NCBI RefSeq assembly: GCF_018811945.1
Contig: NZ_JACRVU010000003.1
Coordinates: 206,897 to 270,896 of the forward strand
Length of the DNA: 64,000 nucleotides
DNA from: Gluconobacter sp. P1C6_b
GTDB taxonomy: Bacteria; Pseudomonadota; Alphaproteobacteria; Acetobacterales; Acetobacteraceae
Direction of reading: 5' to 3'
The notes beneath the pieces are model-generated. The model ran no database searches. It was not told the origin of the DNA and saw only the letters and a list, made by a program, of their open reading frames with translations. Shown here in pieces: positions 46,056 to 54,320 of this stretch (position 1 is the stretch's first letter; each line of letters opens with the position of its first letter). The translations under genes were made by a program, and so were the position numbers.

Positions 46056-49000
46056 TCACTCCGGGATGACAGAAAGCCCGCTCTTCTGCGCCTGCTTGGC
46101 CTTCGGACCTGCCTTGAGCCGGGTGACTTCCATCGCGTCGGCCTGCCGCTGTTGCTCACGCTGCCAGTCCTGAGCCGCTGCCCTGATGGCGGAGAAATCC
46201 CCGGTTTTCAGGGCTTCCAGCGTGCCCGCGTCCCGGCTGGAAAGGGCAAGGTCAATCAGGTTCGCGTCCCTGAGCGCACACTCTGCCTGCCTGTATTCCG
46301 GCGAACGGGCCTGACGCTCTGATTCAGTCGTCAATTCCCTGCGCTCTGCCTCGGCATCTTTGCGAGCCTGCCTCATGGCATCCTGACGGCTTTCTTTCAG
46401 GCGGTCGGCCTCTGCTTTCAGCGTCTGCGCCCGCTTCTCTGCGTCATCTGCGGCTTTCCGGGTGCCCGGTGACAGGAAAGAGGCGGCGTTCCGTGCGGCC
46501 TTGGCCTCTTTCGCTGCCTTGGATGCCGTCCGCTCTGCTGCCTTGATGGCTGCATCAATAGCAGCCTGCCGGGGCTCAAGAAGCGCAGTCAGGGCCGGAA
46601 CGTCCAGACGTGCGGCTTCCCGGTCGTATCGTTCCCGGATTTCCGCAAGCGTCTGCCTGATTACCTGCTCGCCAGACTGTTCATCCGGTGCCGGGCGCAG
46701 GCCATCAGGGCGGCTATCCCGAACAGCATCAGCGCCATTTCCGGCAGTCCGCTGCTGTCGAACGTCTGCCACGTCTGCGCCAGCATTGCCGCCGTCTGGG
46801 CCGGGTGCAGGGTCAGGGATAGCATGACTGACAGCGCCATCATGGCCGGGAACACGAGCCTCATGACCGTTCTGATTTTTCGCATTGTTTGCCTCCTTCT
46901 TTGCTGCCCTGCGGGCTTTCCATTCCGCAACGGCGTGGTCTCTAGCGTCGGGAGCGCCGACATCAGGATGATAATGCGGGAAGGTCTGAGAAAGCCTCTT
47001 TTCTAACTGCTCATTCGTCAGTTTTTTCAGCCTGTCGGCCACTTTTGCGAGTTCCGGGCGCGTGCGCATGTCCGCCGCGTCAAGGTCGCCCGCTGGGTCG
47101 GCTGGGTCCGTGATGAACACCTGTCGGCATTCCACGTGCGGCAGGTCGGCAAGTTCACGGCCTGTCGCTTCCTCCCACGCCTCCACGGCCTCGCCCACCT
47201 GCCTGTTCCACACTGCCTCCGCCTCCTGCGTGGCGTGGTCGAAGTCCTCGCCTCCGGACGGGTCGTTCTCGAACGCTGCGGGATTCACCTGTTCCCCGAC
47301 GAATGACGGGAACTGCGCCATGATTTCCGCTTCCGACATGCCCGCGAACGCATCCCGGTTTGCCTGCAACCACTCCACGGACACCGCATCGCCCGTTTTC
47401 AGGACTACAGCCGGAACGCGGACGGTCGGCGGTGGTGGTTCCTGTTCCAGTTTCAGCAGGTCTTCCGTTGTGATTTCCTCTGCCTGCTCCCGAGCCTCCA
47501 ACGCCGCCAGCTTCTCGGCTTCCCATGCCTCGCCATAGTCGATGGGGTCAGGACCAACGGGCACGAAATCAGGGTCCGCGTCCGGCTCATAACCATCATC
47601 TGTATCCGCTGGCCTCGGGTCTTCCGGTTCGTCCAGGGCGACAACCCTAGACGGACTGGCTTCCGGCACTATCTCATTCGCCGGGGCATCAACCGGACGG
47701 ATTGCGTTCGTGCTGTCGAATGCCTGCTGGCGGGCTTCCAGTGCCTCATCAAGCCGCTTCTGGGCCTCACGCGACAGTTTCCAGTCATGAGAAACCGGCG
47801 GTTCCAGCAGGCTCAGGGCAATAGCCATTTCATCCCGGTAAGCCGGGGTGCCGGTCAACTGTACGTTAGACCAGCCATGCAGGGCAGCGGCCCGTGCCAG
47901 TTGTGCGGCGGTCTCCGGTGACGGGTCGCGAGGGCTGACAATCCTGTCTCCGAAATCCTCGAAAACGTCGCCCGTGTTCAGTTCAATCGTGGCCACGCCT
48001 CGGTTGCGGTCGATGCGGATTTTCGAGATAGCGGCGACCTGCTCCGGGGTCAGTGACGATTCAGAAATCTTGTAATGACCGGCGAGAAGACGGGCACGGA
48101 ATCGGCTCTCCCTGTCCCATCCATCCGCCTCCGGCATGTCGTCCGGGTCGTCCTGCTCTGGCTGCGGTGCAGGCGGGGCGTCACTGTCAGCGATTTCGGG
48201 CGCTGGTGCTCGGCGAATGGCGTTCGCCTCGTCGTCAGGACGCTCAAACCTCCATCCCCTGTCGTCTCGTCTGCGGCCTTGGACGTAATCAATGTAGTCA
48301 GAGAGCCCGAAAATGTCCCCGGCCTTCTTGCCTTCTTCGACCTGCCGGGCTTTCCAGCGGTCATAAGACCTGCGGGCCGACGCTTTCAGGTTGTCCGGCA
48401 AGGCCGCATAGCCGTCCGCGCCTGCCATCCATCCCGTCTTGATTTTCTTCGCCATCGTGTGCGCTCCTCTTTCTGGGAGCCGTTGGCGGGCCGCTTCAAT
48501 GCGAACGATTTCAGCAGAAAGCCCAGCAACGGCTCTCTGTGAGTGTCGCGCCTGCCGACGCAAGTGACGGTGATTATCGAGAGAAATGATTGCTGGAGCC
48601 GGGTCATCGGGATGGCGCTTGGTGTGCTCGATATCTGCCCGCCTGACGGACGGCTCCGGGGGCAGCGCATCCGGGCCGTCCAGCTCCTCATTTGAGCGGA
48701 TACGCAAGCGGATATTGTACCCGTTTTCCTCAAGCCAGCGGTTGCCCCGGTCTTCGAACTGGGCACGCATAACCTTGCCCCGGCCAGCCGTGAAAAGGGC
48801 GTTCCAGTCCCGCGCCTTTTTCCGGTCAAACGTACCGTCCGGATTCATCCGGCGCATAGTCAGCAAAGCGTGGACATGCCTGTTCTCGCCGCCATCTCGT
48901 GAAATGGCGTTGTGACAGTCGAAGTGAACCGCCATTCCGGCATCAATCAGCGGCTTGAAAACATGGGCAATATAGTCGCGGTGATACTCGACCGGCAGAC

Positions 49001-49322
49001 CGCGCGGAATGCCAAAGAGAACCTGACGGGAAACCTGTCCATTTGCCTGCCGTTCCATGGCCTCGGCTTCACGCCAGAATTGCGCCGGGTCGGTCAGGTT
49101 TTCGGTGGGCGTGACGTGCTCAGGAAACAGAGAAAAGTGGTCGTAATGCTCGGCCCGTTTGCGCGTGAAATCAAACGTCTGGTCAGTCAGCCGGTCGGGT
49201 ATCCGCCCGCATAGATTATATGCCGCACATTTCAACACCGCACCGACCGACGCAATACCGAAATTCAGCGCAACCCGCCTGTCGTCAATCTCCTGCGCTG
49301 GTGATGCAAAAACGGCTTCCAT
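46056..49322 (-). CDS. MobA/MobL-family relaxase
   Basis: The 1088-residue protein nicks and leads transfer of the element's oriT strand. The N-terminal domain (1-240) has Y35 in C-A-A-Y-N-L-C-G as candidate nucleophile and the three-His metal motif formed by H133 with H149 and H151 (N-R-H-V-H-A-L-L-T-M-R), the MobQ pattern. The rest is acidic linkers and a C-terminal coiled coil of Ala, Arg, Lys and Glu (about 900-1060). No helicase motifs were seen. Residues 813-888 are Gly/Ala/Asp-rich and overlap another reading frame. Starts 12 bases after the preceding small membrane gene. Confidence 0.85.
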   Translation of the reverse strand: MEAVFASPAQEIDDRRVALNFGIASVGAVLKCAAYNLCGRIPDRLTDQTFDFTRKRAEHYDHFSLFPEHVTPTENLTDPAQFWREAEAMERQANGQVSRQVLFGIPRGLPVEYHRDYIAHVFKPLIDAGMAVHFDCHNAISRDGGENRHVHALLTMRRMNPDGTFDRKKARDWNALFTAGRGKVMRAQFEDRGNRWLEENGYNIRLRIRSNEELDGPDALPPEPSVRRADIEHTKRHPDDPAPAIISLDNHRHLRRQARHSQRAVAGLSAEIVRIEAARQRLPERGAHTMAKKIKTGWMAGADGYAALPDNLKASARRSYDRWKARQVEEGKKAGDIFGLSDYIDYVQGRRRDDRGWRFERPDDEANAIRRAPAPEIADSDAPPAPQPEQDDPDDMPEADGWDRESRFRARLLAGHYKISESSLTPEQVAAISKIRIDRNRGVATIELNTGDVFEDFGDRIVSPRDPSPETAAQLARAAALHGWSNVQLTGTPAYRDEMAIALSLLEPPVSHDWKLSREAQKRLDEALEARQQAFDSTNAIRPVDAPANEIVPEASPSRVVALDEPEDPRPADTDDGYEPDADPDFVPVGPDPIDYGEAWEAEKLAALEAREQAEEITTEDLLKLEQEPPPPTVRVPAVVLKTGDAVSVEWLQANRDAFAGMSEAEIMAQFPSFVGEQVNPAAFENDPSGGEDFDHATQEAEAVWNRQVGEAVEAWEEATGRELADLPHVECRQVFITDPADPAGDLDAADMRTRPELAKVADRLKKLTNEQLEKRLSQTFPHYHPDVGAPDARDHAVAEWKARRAAKKEANNAKNQNGHEARVPGHDGAVSHAIPDPAPGPDGGNAGADVADVRQQRTAGNGADAVRDSRPDGLRPAPDEQSGEQVIRQTLAEIRERYDREAARLDVPALTALLEPRQAAIDAAIKAAERTASKAAKEAKAARNAASFLSPGTRKAADDAEKRAQTLKAEADRLKESRQDAMRQARKDAEAERRELTTESERQARSPEYRQAECALRDANLIDLALSSRDAGTLEALKTGDFSAIRAAAQDWQREQQRQADAMEVTRLKAGPKAKQAQKSGLSVIPE
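46661..46885 (-). CDS. Small two-span membrane protein overprinted inside the relaxase gene
   Basis: A 74-residue ORF lies wholly inside the relaxase gene on the same strand in another frame. Its ATG at 46885 is preceded by AAGGAGG with six-base spacing, an ideal ribosome site and the best on the element. The product has two spans (V-F-P-A-M-M-A-L-S-V-M-L-S-L near 11-24; A-L-M-L-F-G-I-A-A-L-M near 51-61) and a short basic tail. In RSF1010 the membrane protein MobB is likewise encoded inside the relaxase gene and aids transfer. Homology to MobB is not claimed. Confidence 0.7.
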   Translation of the reverse strand: MRKIRTVMRLVFPAMMALSVMLSLTLHPAQTAAMLAQTWQTFDSSGLPEMALMLFGIAALMACARHRMNSLASR

Positions 49323-49334
49323 GGGTCATCACCA

Positions 49335-49571
49335 TCAACCCTGCACAACGTGTCCGCGCCGGACTTGATAACGCAGAATGGCAATGCCGCCGTAAACGCC
49401 CATCGGGAGAGCCAGAGCACCAATGAGCGCCGCGCCGGATGCCACGCCAGCGCAAAGTCCCATCATAACGAACGCCGCCGGGAGCCATGAGAGCACTTTC
49501 AGCACTTTGACGCGCATGGGCTCGCGGAACTCGGCGACGATAGCAGGGTTGCGAAGGCGATATTGGGACAT
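49335..49571 (-). CDS. Small membrane protein upstream of the relaxase
   Basis: The 78-residue protein starts M-S-Q-Y-R-L-R-N-P-A-I-V with a hydrophilic end, then two closely spaced spans (V-L-S-W-L-P-A-A-F-V-M-M-G-L-C-A and A-A-L-I-G-A-L-A-L-P-M-G-V-Y-G-G). AGAGG lies seven bases before ATG 49571. It is the first gene of the relaxase operon. The shape recalls TraL/VirB3-type proteins of secretion systems, but it may be unrelated. Confidence 0.7.
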   Translation of the reverse strand: MSQYRLRNPAIVAEFREPMRVKVLKVLSWLPAAFVMMGLCAGVASGAALIGALALPMGVYGGIAILRYQVRRGHVVQG

Positions 49572-49599
49572 TGCAGACCTCTTACGAGTAACGCTCACG

Positions 49600-49734
49600 C
49601 AGTGAGTGTATATACGAGCATATCCATGCCGTCAGGGCATGGAATAGATGACCTTCTTATAGCACATGCGGCCCCATACTGTGAAAGATTTCTTCCGAAA
49701 ATCGTGATTTCTTTCAGATGGTTAGCCTACCATT
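49600..49734. other. Intergenic region upstream of the mob genes, candidate oriT
   Basis: This AT-rich region between divergent operons holds a perfect dyad, CCATGCC (49624-49630) with GGCATGG (49636-49642), and a second, TGAAAGA (49682-49688) with TCTTTCA (49710-49716). Relaxase genes usually lie next to oriT, and this is the nearest noncoding region. No nic consensus was recognised, so it may hold only promoters. Confidence 0.35.
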
Positions 49735-49764
49735 GACCCTGAAAATGCAACATTTCAGGGGGTC
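49735..49764 (+). promoter_or_regulatory. Hairpin covering the ribosome site of the TraY operon
   Basis: GACCCTGAAAATG (49735-49747) and CATTTCAGGGGGTC (49751-49764) pair with one bulge and a three-base loop. The 3' arm contains the GGGGG that would serve as ribosome-binding site for ATG 49768, so folding should block initiation. It also resembles a protein-binding operator. Confidence 0.55.
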
Positions 49765-49767
49765 AAA

Positions 49768-50115
49768 ATGCCGGACGCAAATTCACTCGAAAACGAACTC
49801 AAAAGGGCGCAGGAACGCATCAAGCGGGAGAGGCTGGCGGTCCAGAAAATCAAGCGTGCGATGGCCCGCCGGGAGACTGCGGAAAAACGGAAAATCGAGG
49901 CTCAAGCTCTGTGTGCTCTCGGGCGTGGGGTTGTCGCATTTTGTGAGGAAAACGGGAAGCCAGATGCGCGGACCGCTCTGGTGGATTTCCTGCTTTCGTA
50001 TGTGACCCGCCCATCTGACCAAGATGCCATCATTTCCAGCCTTGGCGGCAAGCGGATTTCTGCGGTCTTCCGTGCGCCTGAGCCTGCCTTCCCACCTGTC
50101 GAAGTTGTCGGCTGA
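49768..50115 (+). CDS. Small coiled-coil protein, first gene of the TraY operon
   Basis: The 115-residue protein begins with a long charged helix (E-N-E-L-K-R-A-Q-E-R-I-K-R-E-R and further Arg/Lys/Glu) and then a compact domain, C-A-L-G-R-G-V-V-A-F-C-E-E-N-G-K. This resembles small relaxosome accessory proteins such as MobC or rhizobial-type TraD in build only. It is 18 bases upstream of the next gene. An accessory role in transfer is inferred from position. Confidence 0.65.
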   Translation: MPDANSLENELKRAQERIKRERLAVQKIKRAMARRETAEKRKIEAQALCALGRGVVAFCEENGKPDARTALVDFLLSYVTRPSDQDAIISSLGGKRISAVFRAPEPAFPPVEVVG

Positions 50116-50133
50116 GAAGGAAGGAAAAACGAC

Positions 50134-50604
50134 ATGCGATATCTCGGATTTCTCACCGGTGCGGACGACATTTCTGCGTCACTTGGAGCACTAAAAAGAC
50201 AGGTGACAGGCCCCGTTTTCCGGCTGCGGACGCTCTGGCGTGGCGACGGCAAGAAAGTGCCTGTTTCCAGCACCATCACGGACCCAGCGGAACGGTTCCG
50301 GGCTGTCGCGGATTTCTATGGCGTCCATGATGCTGAAATAGGGCGCCGGGTGCGTGTGACGGCGGCGTGTTTCTGGCTGGCTTTTCTGCCCTCTTTGCCG
50401 CTCGTGGCCGGGAGCATCACTTTCGCGATTACGGAGCATATTTATAGTGCCGCTCTGCTGTGTGCGTCTGGTGCGCTCGCATGCACGTCGCAGGCTCTGA
50501 AATGCGGGCTTGCAAACTACCAGTTTCGCACGCGGTCCTTGCGGACATTCCGGGACTACTGGCGCACTGATTTGCTGCCCAGATTCAGGAGTGACCGGCC
50601 ATGA
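50134..50604 (+). CDS. TraX/IcmV-like two-span membrane protein
   Basis: The 156-residue protein has about 80 hydrophilic residues, two spans (A-A-C-F-W-L-A-F-L-P-S-L-P-L-V and S-A-A-L-L-C-A-S-G-A-L-A-C) and a basic C-terminal tail ending R-D-Y-W-R-T-D-L-L-P-R-F. IncI plasmids place TraX directly before TraY, and Legionella IcmV (about 150 residues, two spans) sits beside DotA. Size, topology and position match; sequence homology is inference. It overlaps traY as ATGA. Confidence 0.65.
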   Translation: MRYLGFLTGADDISASLGALKRQVTGPVFRLRTLWRGDGKKVPVSSTITDPAERFRAVADFYGVHDAEIGRRVRVTAACFWLAFLPSLPLVAGSITFAITEHIYSAALLCASGALACTSQALKCGLANYQFRTRSLRTFRDYWRTDLLPRFRSDRP

Positions 50605-52925
50605 AGAAGGTCTTTCTCTTTGCCCTCCTTCTGCTGGCATTCCCGGCGCTGGCACATGCGACTACCACGGTTACACCCGATGAAGCCACGTGCAGCGCGT
50701 CGGGTTCTGTAATTACGCAAACCCTTGCCGTGCCCTGCTCGTCGGACTGGTGGCGGCAGTCTCTAGAACTCTTGTTCCCCGGCATCGGTCCGCTGTCGTC
50801 GTCTGGTACGTCACAAGCCGCTCAGGGGCTGTTTGCTGCCTCTGGCTCCTTCCTTGCCGTGCTCGCTGCCGTGGCTGTCGGCGTGCTCTCATGGCACGCG
50901 ATTTCGGGAACCGTCGCGACTGCCCATGAGGGCGTTGTCCTTGGGCAGAAATGGCATACCGTCTGGGCACCCCTGCGCCTGTGCTTCGGGTTCGGCATGC
51001 TCGCCCCCACCGCAAAAGGCGTGTGTCTGGCGCAAATTCTGGTCATCTATGTCGCCCTGTACGGCGGCAGTCTGGGAAATCTGGTGTGGTCGTCGTATGC
51101 AACGGGACTTGTCACGCCGACCCTGAACGCCCCGCCATTGCCCGCAACCGGCGCACTGGTGCGTGATTTCACCGAAGCTGAACTCTGCCGTCAGTCACTG
51201 TTGGCGAATGACAGTCTAACCGGGCCATTGTTCAACCTGCCTGCGTCAATGCCGACCGCTACGGTCGGCGGCACAACTGGTGAGAATATCTCCGTATCTC
51301 TCGGCAACCTGTACAACTCAATCAGCGCAAGGTTTACAGGCGGAAACCTCACGTCATCGGCACAGACGAACAGGCACATCGTAACGTGGAATTACGGTGT
51401 CTGCGGGCAGATTTCCGGAACATTCGCCATCGGCTCTGGCGGTGATGCAAAGGCAACGCAGTTCGATAAAGCCCGGCTTGCGGCGATTGAAGAAGCCCGC
51501 GATGCCATCAGCACGGGCGTGGCGGATTTCCTTGATTACCGGACGAACGTTGCGGCCCATCAGGGCGACATCAAGAACGGGATTCCGCAGGTTTCCGGTG
51601 CCGCGTTCACGAAATCAATCAGCGATGCAAAATCCGAATTGGACACTGAATTCACGGCGGCGGCGCAGGTTCTCGTAGACGTTCAGGGTGGGTCTGATAG
51701 TGCCGTGGCCTCGTTCCTGAACGACACCAATAAATATGGATGGATGACCGCCGGGATGTTCTATATGTCCACGGCCCGGCTTCAGTCTGCTGCGTCGTCG
51801 CTTGCATCCGATATCCCGCAAGTCAGCCTTCCGCCCATGGCAGATACTGACAGAAGCGGTCACATTGACCTGAAAACGTGGGGATATGCGGGCGATTACG
51901 TCCGGGCTGGTGAAGCCGTACTCCAGCCCCTCACGGTCACATGGAATGCTTCGGACGACACGGCGGACCTAAGGAATGCGGCGCTGGCTGGCAGCACTCA
52001 GGGCAGCACGGCAAGCCTGCACGGCGTCCAAAAATGGCTGTTTTCCAAGGTTTTCAGCCTCGGTGATAAATATCTTGTGGGCATCAACCCGGCCAACGGC
52101 TCACCGATTCAGCAACTCGCAGATTTCGGCAACGATTTGCTGAACCTGATTTCCCTAGTCGTCCTCGGCGGCGCGGCTGCGGGCACGATGATTGGCGGGC
52201 CTGCTGGTGCTGCGGCTCTGGCTGGTGCCGTGGCATCGGGGCCGTTGTCATGGCTCGGGATTATCGTCGGAATGCTTTTGCTCGTCGGCGTCGAGCACGC
52301 ATATCTGATTCCCATGCTGCCATTTATTGAGTTCACGTTCGCGGCCATCGGGATTCTGATTACGGTTGCGGAGGCGTTTGTTGTCCTGCCCGTGTGGGCT
52401 TTCCAGCACATCCGGATGGATGGCGGCGAGTTCGTGAATCAGGAACAGAGGTCTGGTTATCTGCTGCTGTTGTCCCTGTTTCTGCGGATTCCTCTGACGA
52501 TTTTTGGCCTCGTCCTGTCGCTGTCCGTGATGGATGCGGGCGTCTGGCTGGTCAGCCGGACGTTTTCGGTTGCCGCTCTATCAGGGACTGCGGACAGTGG
52601 AGCGGGGCCAATCGGGGCCGTGGTCATGCTGGTTATCGAGGCGTGGATGACATGGAAAATCACGACTGCGAGCCTGCGCCTGATGACGACGACGCCCGAA
52701 CTTGCGGCCAAAATGCTGGGGTGGGCCATGGATTCACTGCGGACAGACGGCCCGAGCCACTTCATCGGTGGCGTTGTCTCGAAAACTACGGGCGGCGTCG
52801 GGCAGTCTGCCGCCAAGGCGGGCCAGAAGGGCGCGAAAGAGACGAAGACCCCTGACGCTGGGGGAAGCATGGCGGGACAGGCTGGCGGTGATATCGCGCC
52901 GACCACCGAAAGGCCCGCGTCCTGA
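50601..52925 (+). CDS. DotA/TraY family type IVB secretion membrane protein
   Basis: The 774-residue protein has a cleavable signal (ends P-A-L-A-H-A at about 20), a first membrane block with the DotA/TraY signature W-A-P-L-R-L-C-F-G-F-G-M-L-A-P and A-L-Y-G-G-S-L-G-N-L-V-W, a large periplasmic region (about 190-510), and five or so C-terminal spans followed by a Gly/Lys-rich tail. In IncI plasmids TraY is an inner-membrane transfer protein and the target of ExcA entry exclusion. Here it is present with no other secretion genes except the TraX-like neighbour. Confidence 0.85.
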   Translation: MKKVFLFALLLLAFPALAHATTTVTPDEATCSASGSVITQTLAVPCSSDWWRQSLELLFPGIGPLSSSGTSQAAQGLFAASGSFLAVLAAVAVGVLSWHAISGTVATAHEGVVLGQKWHTVWAPLRLCFGFGMLAPTAKGVCLAQILVIYVALYGGSLGNLVWSSYATGLVTPTLNAPPLPATGALVRDFTEAELCRQSLLANDSLTGPLFNLPASMPTATVGGTTGENISVSLGNLYNSISARFTGGNLTSSAQTNRHIVTWNYGVCGQISGTFAIGSGGDAKATQFDKARLAAIEEARDAISTGVADFLDYRTNVAAHQGDIKNGIPQVSGAAFTKSISDAKSELDTEFTAAAQVLVDVQGGSDSAVASFLNDTNKYGWMTAGMFYMSTARLQSAASSLASDIPQVSLPPMADTDRSGHIDLKTWGYAGDYVRAGEAVLQPLTVTWNASDDTADLRNAALAGSTQGSTASLHGVQKWLFSKVFSLGDKYLVGINPANGSPIQQLADFGNDLLNLISLVVLGGAAAGTMIGGPAGAAALAGAVASGPLSWLGIIVGMLLLVGVEHAYLIPMLPFIEFTFAAIGILITVAEAFVVLPVWAFQHIRMDGGEFVNQEQRSGYLLLLSLFLRIPLTIFGLVLSLSVMDAGVWLVSRTFSVAALSGTADSGAGPIGAVVMLVIEAWMTWKITTASLRLMTTTPELAAKMLGWAMDSLRTDGPSHFIGGVVSKTTGGVGQSAAKAGQKGAKETKTPDAGGSMAGQAGGDIAPTTERPAS

Positions 52926-52954
52926 CCTGTGCCACGCGGGGCGGTTCGCCGTCC

Positions 52955-53059
52955 TGCCGGGTGCCCTTGCGAGACCGGCGCCCTGGTCGATTTAGACCAA
53001 GGCGACAGGGTGAGCCGATACCGTGATGATACCGTGATGATGACGGTATCGGCTCACCC
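52955..53059. repeat. 17-bp inverted repeat with tandem 11-bp repeats; alternative oriT candidate
   Basis: GGGTGAGCCGATACCGT (53008-53024) and its exact complement (53043-53059) flank an 18-base spacer. Within them GATACCGTGAT is tandemly repeated (53017-53027 and 53028-53038), allowing a second, shorter hairpin. At 52961-52970 the minus strand reads GCAAGGGCAC, similar to the AAGGGCGCA core of MobQ nic sites. It follows the traY stop and precedes an unknown gene. Confidence 0.5.
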
Positions 53060-53139
53060 ACAAAATGACGATTTCTCATACGGATGACCGGCCTGCGAGA
53101 GTACAATTTCCCTAGAAAACTAAGGAAAAAAGGGCCGTC

Positions 53140-53676
53140 ATGACTCACAAATGCGAAATGAAGCCCGGACGCGGACGGCCTCTTTCATCACGGGTTCGGA
53201 AGCCGAAAAATCTATTCGATGCTGCGACCGGAAGTTATGTCCTCGCGCCGTATGCGCCCCTGAGCGCACGGCGCATTCTGGTTGGCCCTGATGCTCTGGC
53301 TCGGATTGAGTCTGTCGCGCCCGGTGATTTCTATGCGGAACAGCCGGGGGACGTGTGGTTTGAGTTCCCGGCGGAACGGCTCGCGCTCCTGCTCATCCAG
53401 TGCCGCGCTTCCAGTGGCGAACACTGGATTGCGCCGCGCCTGTTTCACGACACGGGTGCAGGCGACATCAGCCTTGTTGCTGACCAGATTGCCATCAAGC
53501 CGGGCGGCGGACTGTCGGCTGCAAACACCGAAGCCACATGGCGGGCGGGAGCATTAGACAGGCCGGGCATGGTGGCGAGGACGCGCCAACTCCTGCGAGC
53601 CATGGCAGACCCGTCACAATTCATGATTGTTCAGCGGCCCGGCGGCTGGGGGGAAATCGTATGCTTGATTCACTGA
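53140..53676 (+). CDS. Hypothetical protein of the element
   Basis: The 178-residue protein begins with a basic K-P-G-R-G-R-P-L-S-S-R-V-R-K-P-K-N segment, possibly nucleic-acid binding, and then a mixed alpha/beta domain rich in Ala and Pro. No family was recognised. ATG 53140 has AAGG upstream (AAGGAAAAAAGGG). Its end overlaps the next gene by 16 bases, so the two form an operon, possibly with the TraY genes. Confidence 0.65.
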   Translation: MTHKCEMKPGRGRPLSSRVRKPKNLFDAATGSYVLAPYAPLSARRILVGPDALARIESVAPGDFYAEQPGDVWFEFPAERLALLLIQCRASSGEHWIAPRLFHDTGAGDISLVADQIAIKPGGGLSAANTEATWRAGALDRPGMVARTRQLLRAMADPSQFMIVQRPGGWGEIVCLIH

Positions 53677-54194
53677 AAACCGGCCCACTTCCGTTGCTGC
53701 ATCCGTGCGCCATGCCCGGCATGATTGAAGCCGTGCAGAAGGCCGCCCGGATGGTCAGTTCATCCCGGACATTCGACCGTGAAGCCGTGGGCAGGCTGCG
53801 AGCAACGGGGCGGCGGCAGCATGAATGGCGGATTCCTCCCGGTTCCGGGGTGCTGTATCTGGAAATCTGGGCTGATGACGTGACGTGTCGGGAGCATGCC
53901 ATCGGGGTTCTGTATCATCGGGATTCAGGTGATTGCGCTGTCAGTGTCGGCAAGGGCTGGCCCGGTGATGACCCGGAAATCCTGCCCTGCCTGCTCACCC
54001 TGTCCCCCGGCGGTCAAGTGGACATGAAGACGCCCAAGGCCGTCAGGGCAGCGGTCGAGCGGACGGCCTGCGACCTGATGGCGGATGTGTTGCGGGCGCT
54101 GGATGCGGTGGCACGGGAAGAGACCGGGGAAGACCTGCCGCCGGAAGATGAATTCCCTGCGGAACTGGACGAACTGGCTGATTTACTGTCCTAG
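53661..54194 (+). CDS. Hypothetical protein of the element
   Basis: The 177-residue protein starts M-L-D-S-L-K-T-G-P-L-P-L-L-H-P and ends in an acidic segment with D-L-P-P-E-D-E-F-P-A-E-L-D-E-L. The middle has a short strand-rich part (V-L-Y-L-E-I-W-A-D-D-V). GGGGGG lies nine bases before ATG 53661. No family recognised; the neighbour is equally unknown. Confidence 0.65.
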   Translation: MLDSLKTGPLPLLHPCAMPGMIEAVQKAARMVSSSRTFDREAVGRLRATGRRQHEWRIPPGSGVLYLEIWADDVTCREHAIGVLYHRDSGDCAVSVGKGWPGDDPEILPCLLTLSPGGQVDMKTPKAVRAAVERTACDLMADVLRALDAVAREETGEDLPPEDEFPAELDELADLLS

Positions 54195-54239
54195 CGTTAT
54201 CCCCGCATTCCAGCCCGCAAGGGCCGGAGCGAAGCGGAG

Positions 54240-54298
54240 CATATCCCCAGCGGCGGAAGGCGGCTTCAGGGTCCAGCAAGGGAGCCGCTGGGGATATG
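54240..54298. repeat. 15-bp inverted repeat, 29-base spacer
   Basis: CATATCCCCAGCGGC (54240-54254) and GCCGCTGGGGATATG (54284-54298) are exact inverses between convergent genes. It could terminate transcription, but there is no T-run; long perfect arms with a spacer also suit a recombinase or replication site. Confidence 0.5.
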
Positions 54299-54320
54299 TG
54301 TGTATGCGTGGAGAACGCGG

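Noticed and set aside
47155..47526. Gly/Arg-rich ORF of 123 codons inside the relaxase gene
   Set aside because: Unlike the 46661-46885 frame it has no ribosome site and a low-complexity shadow composition.
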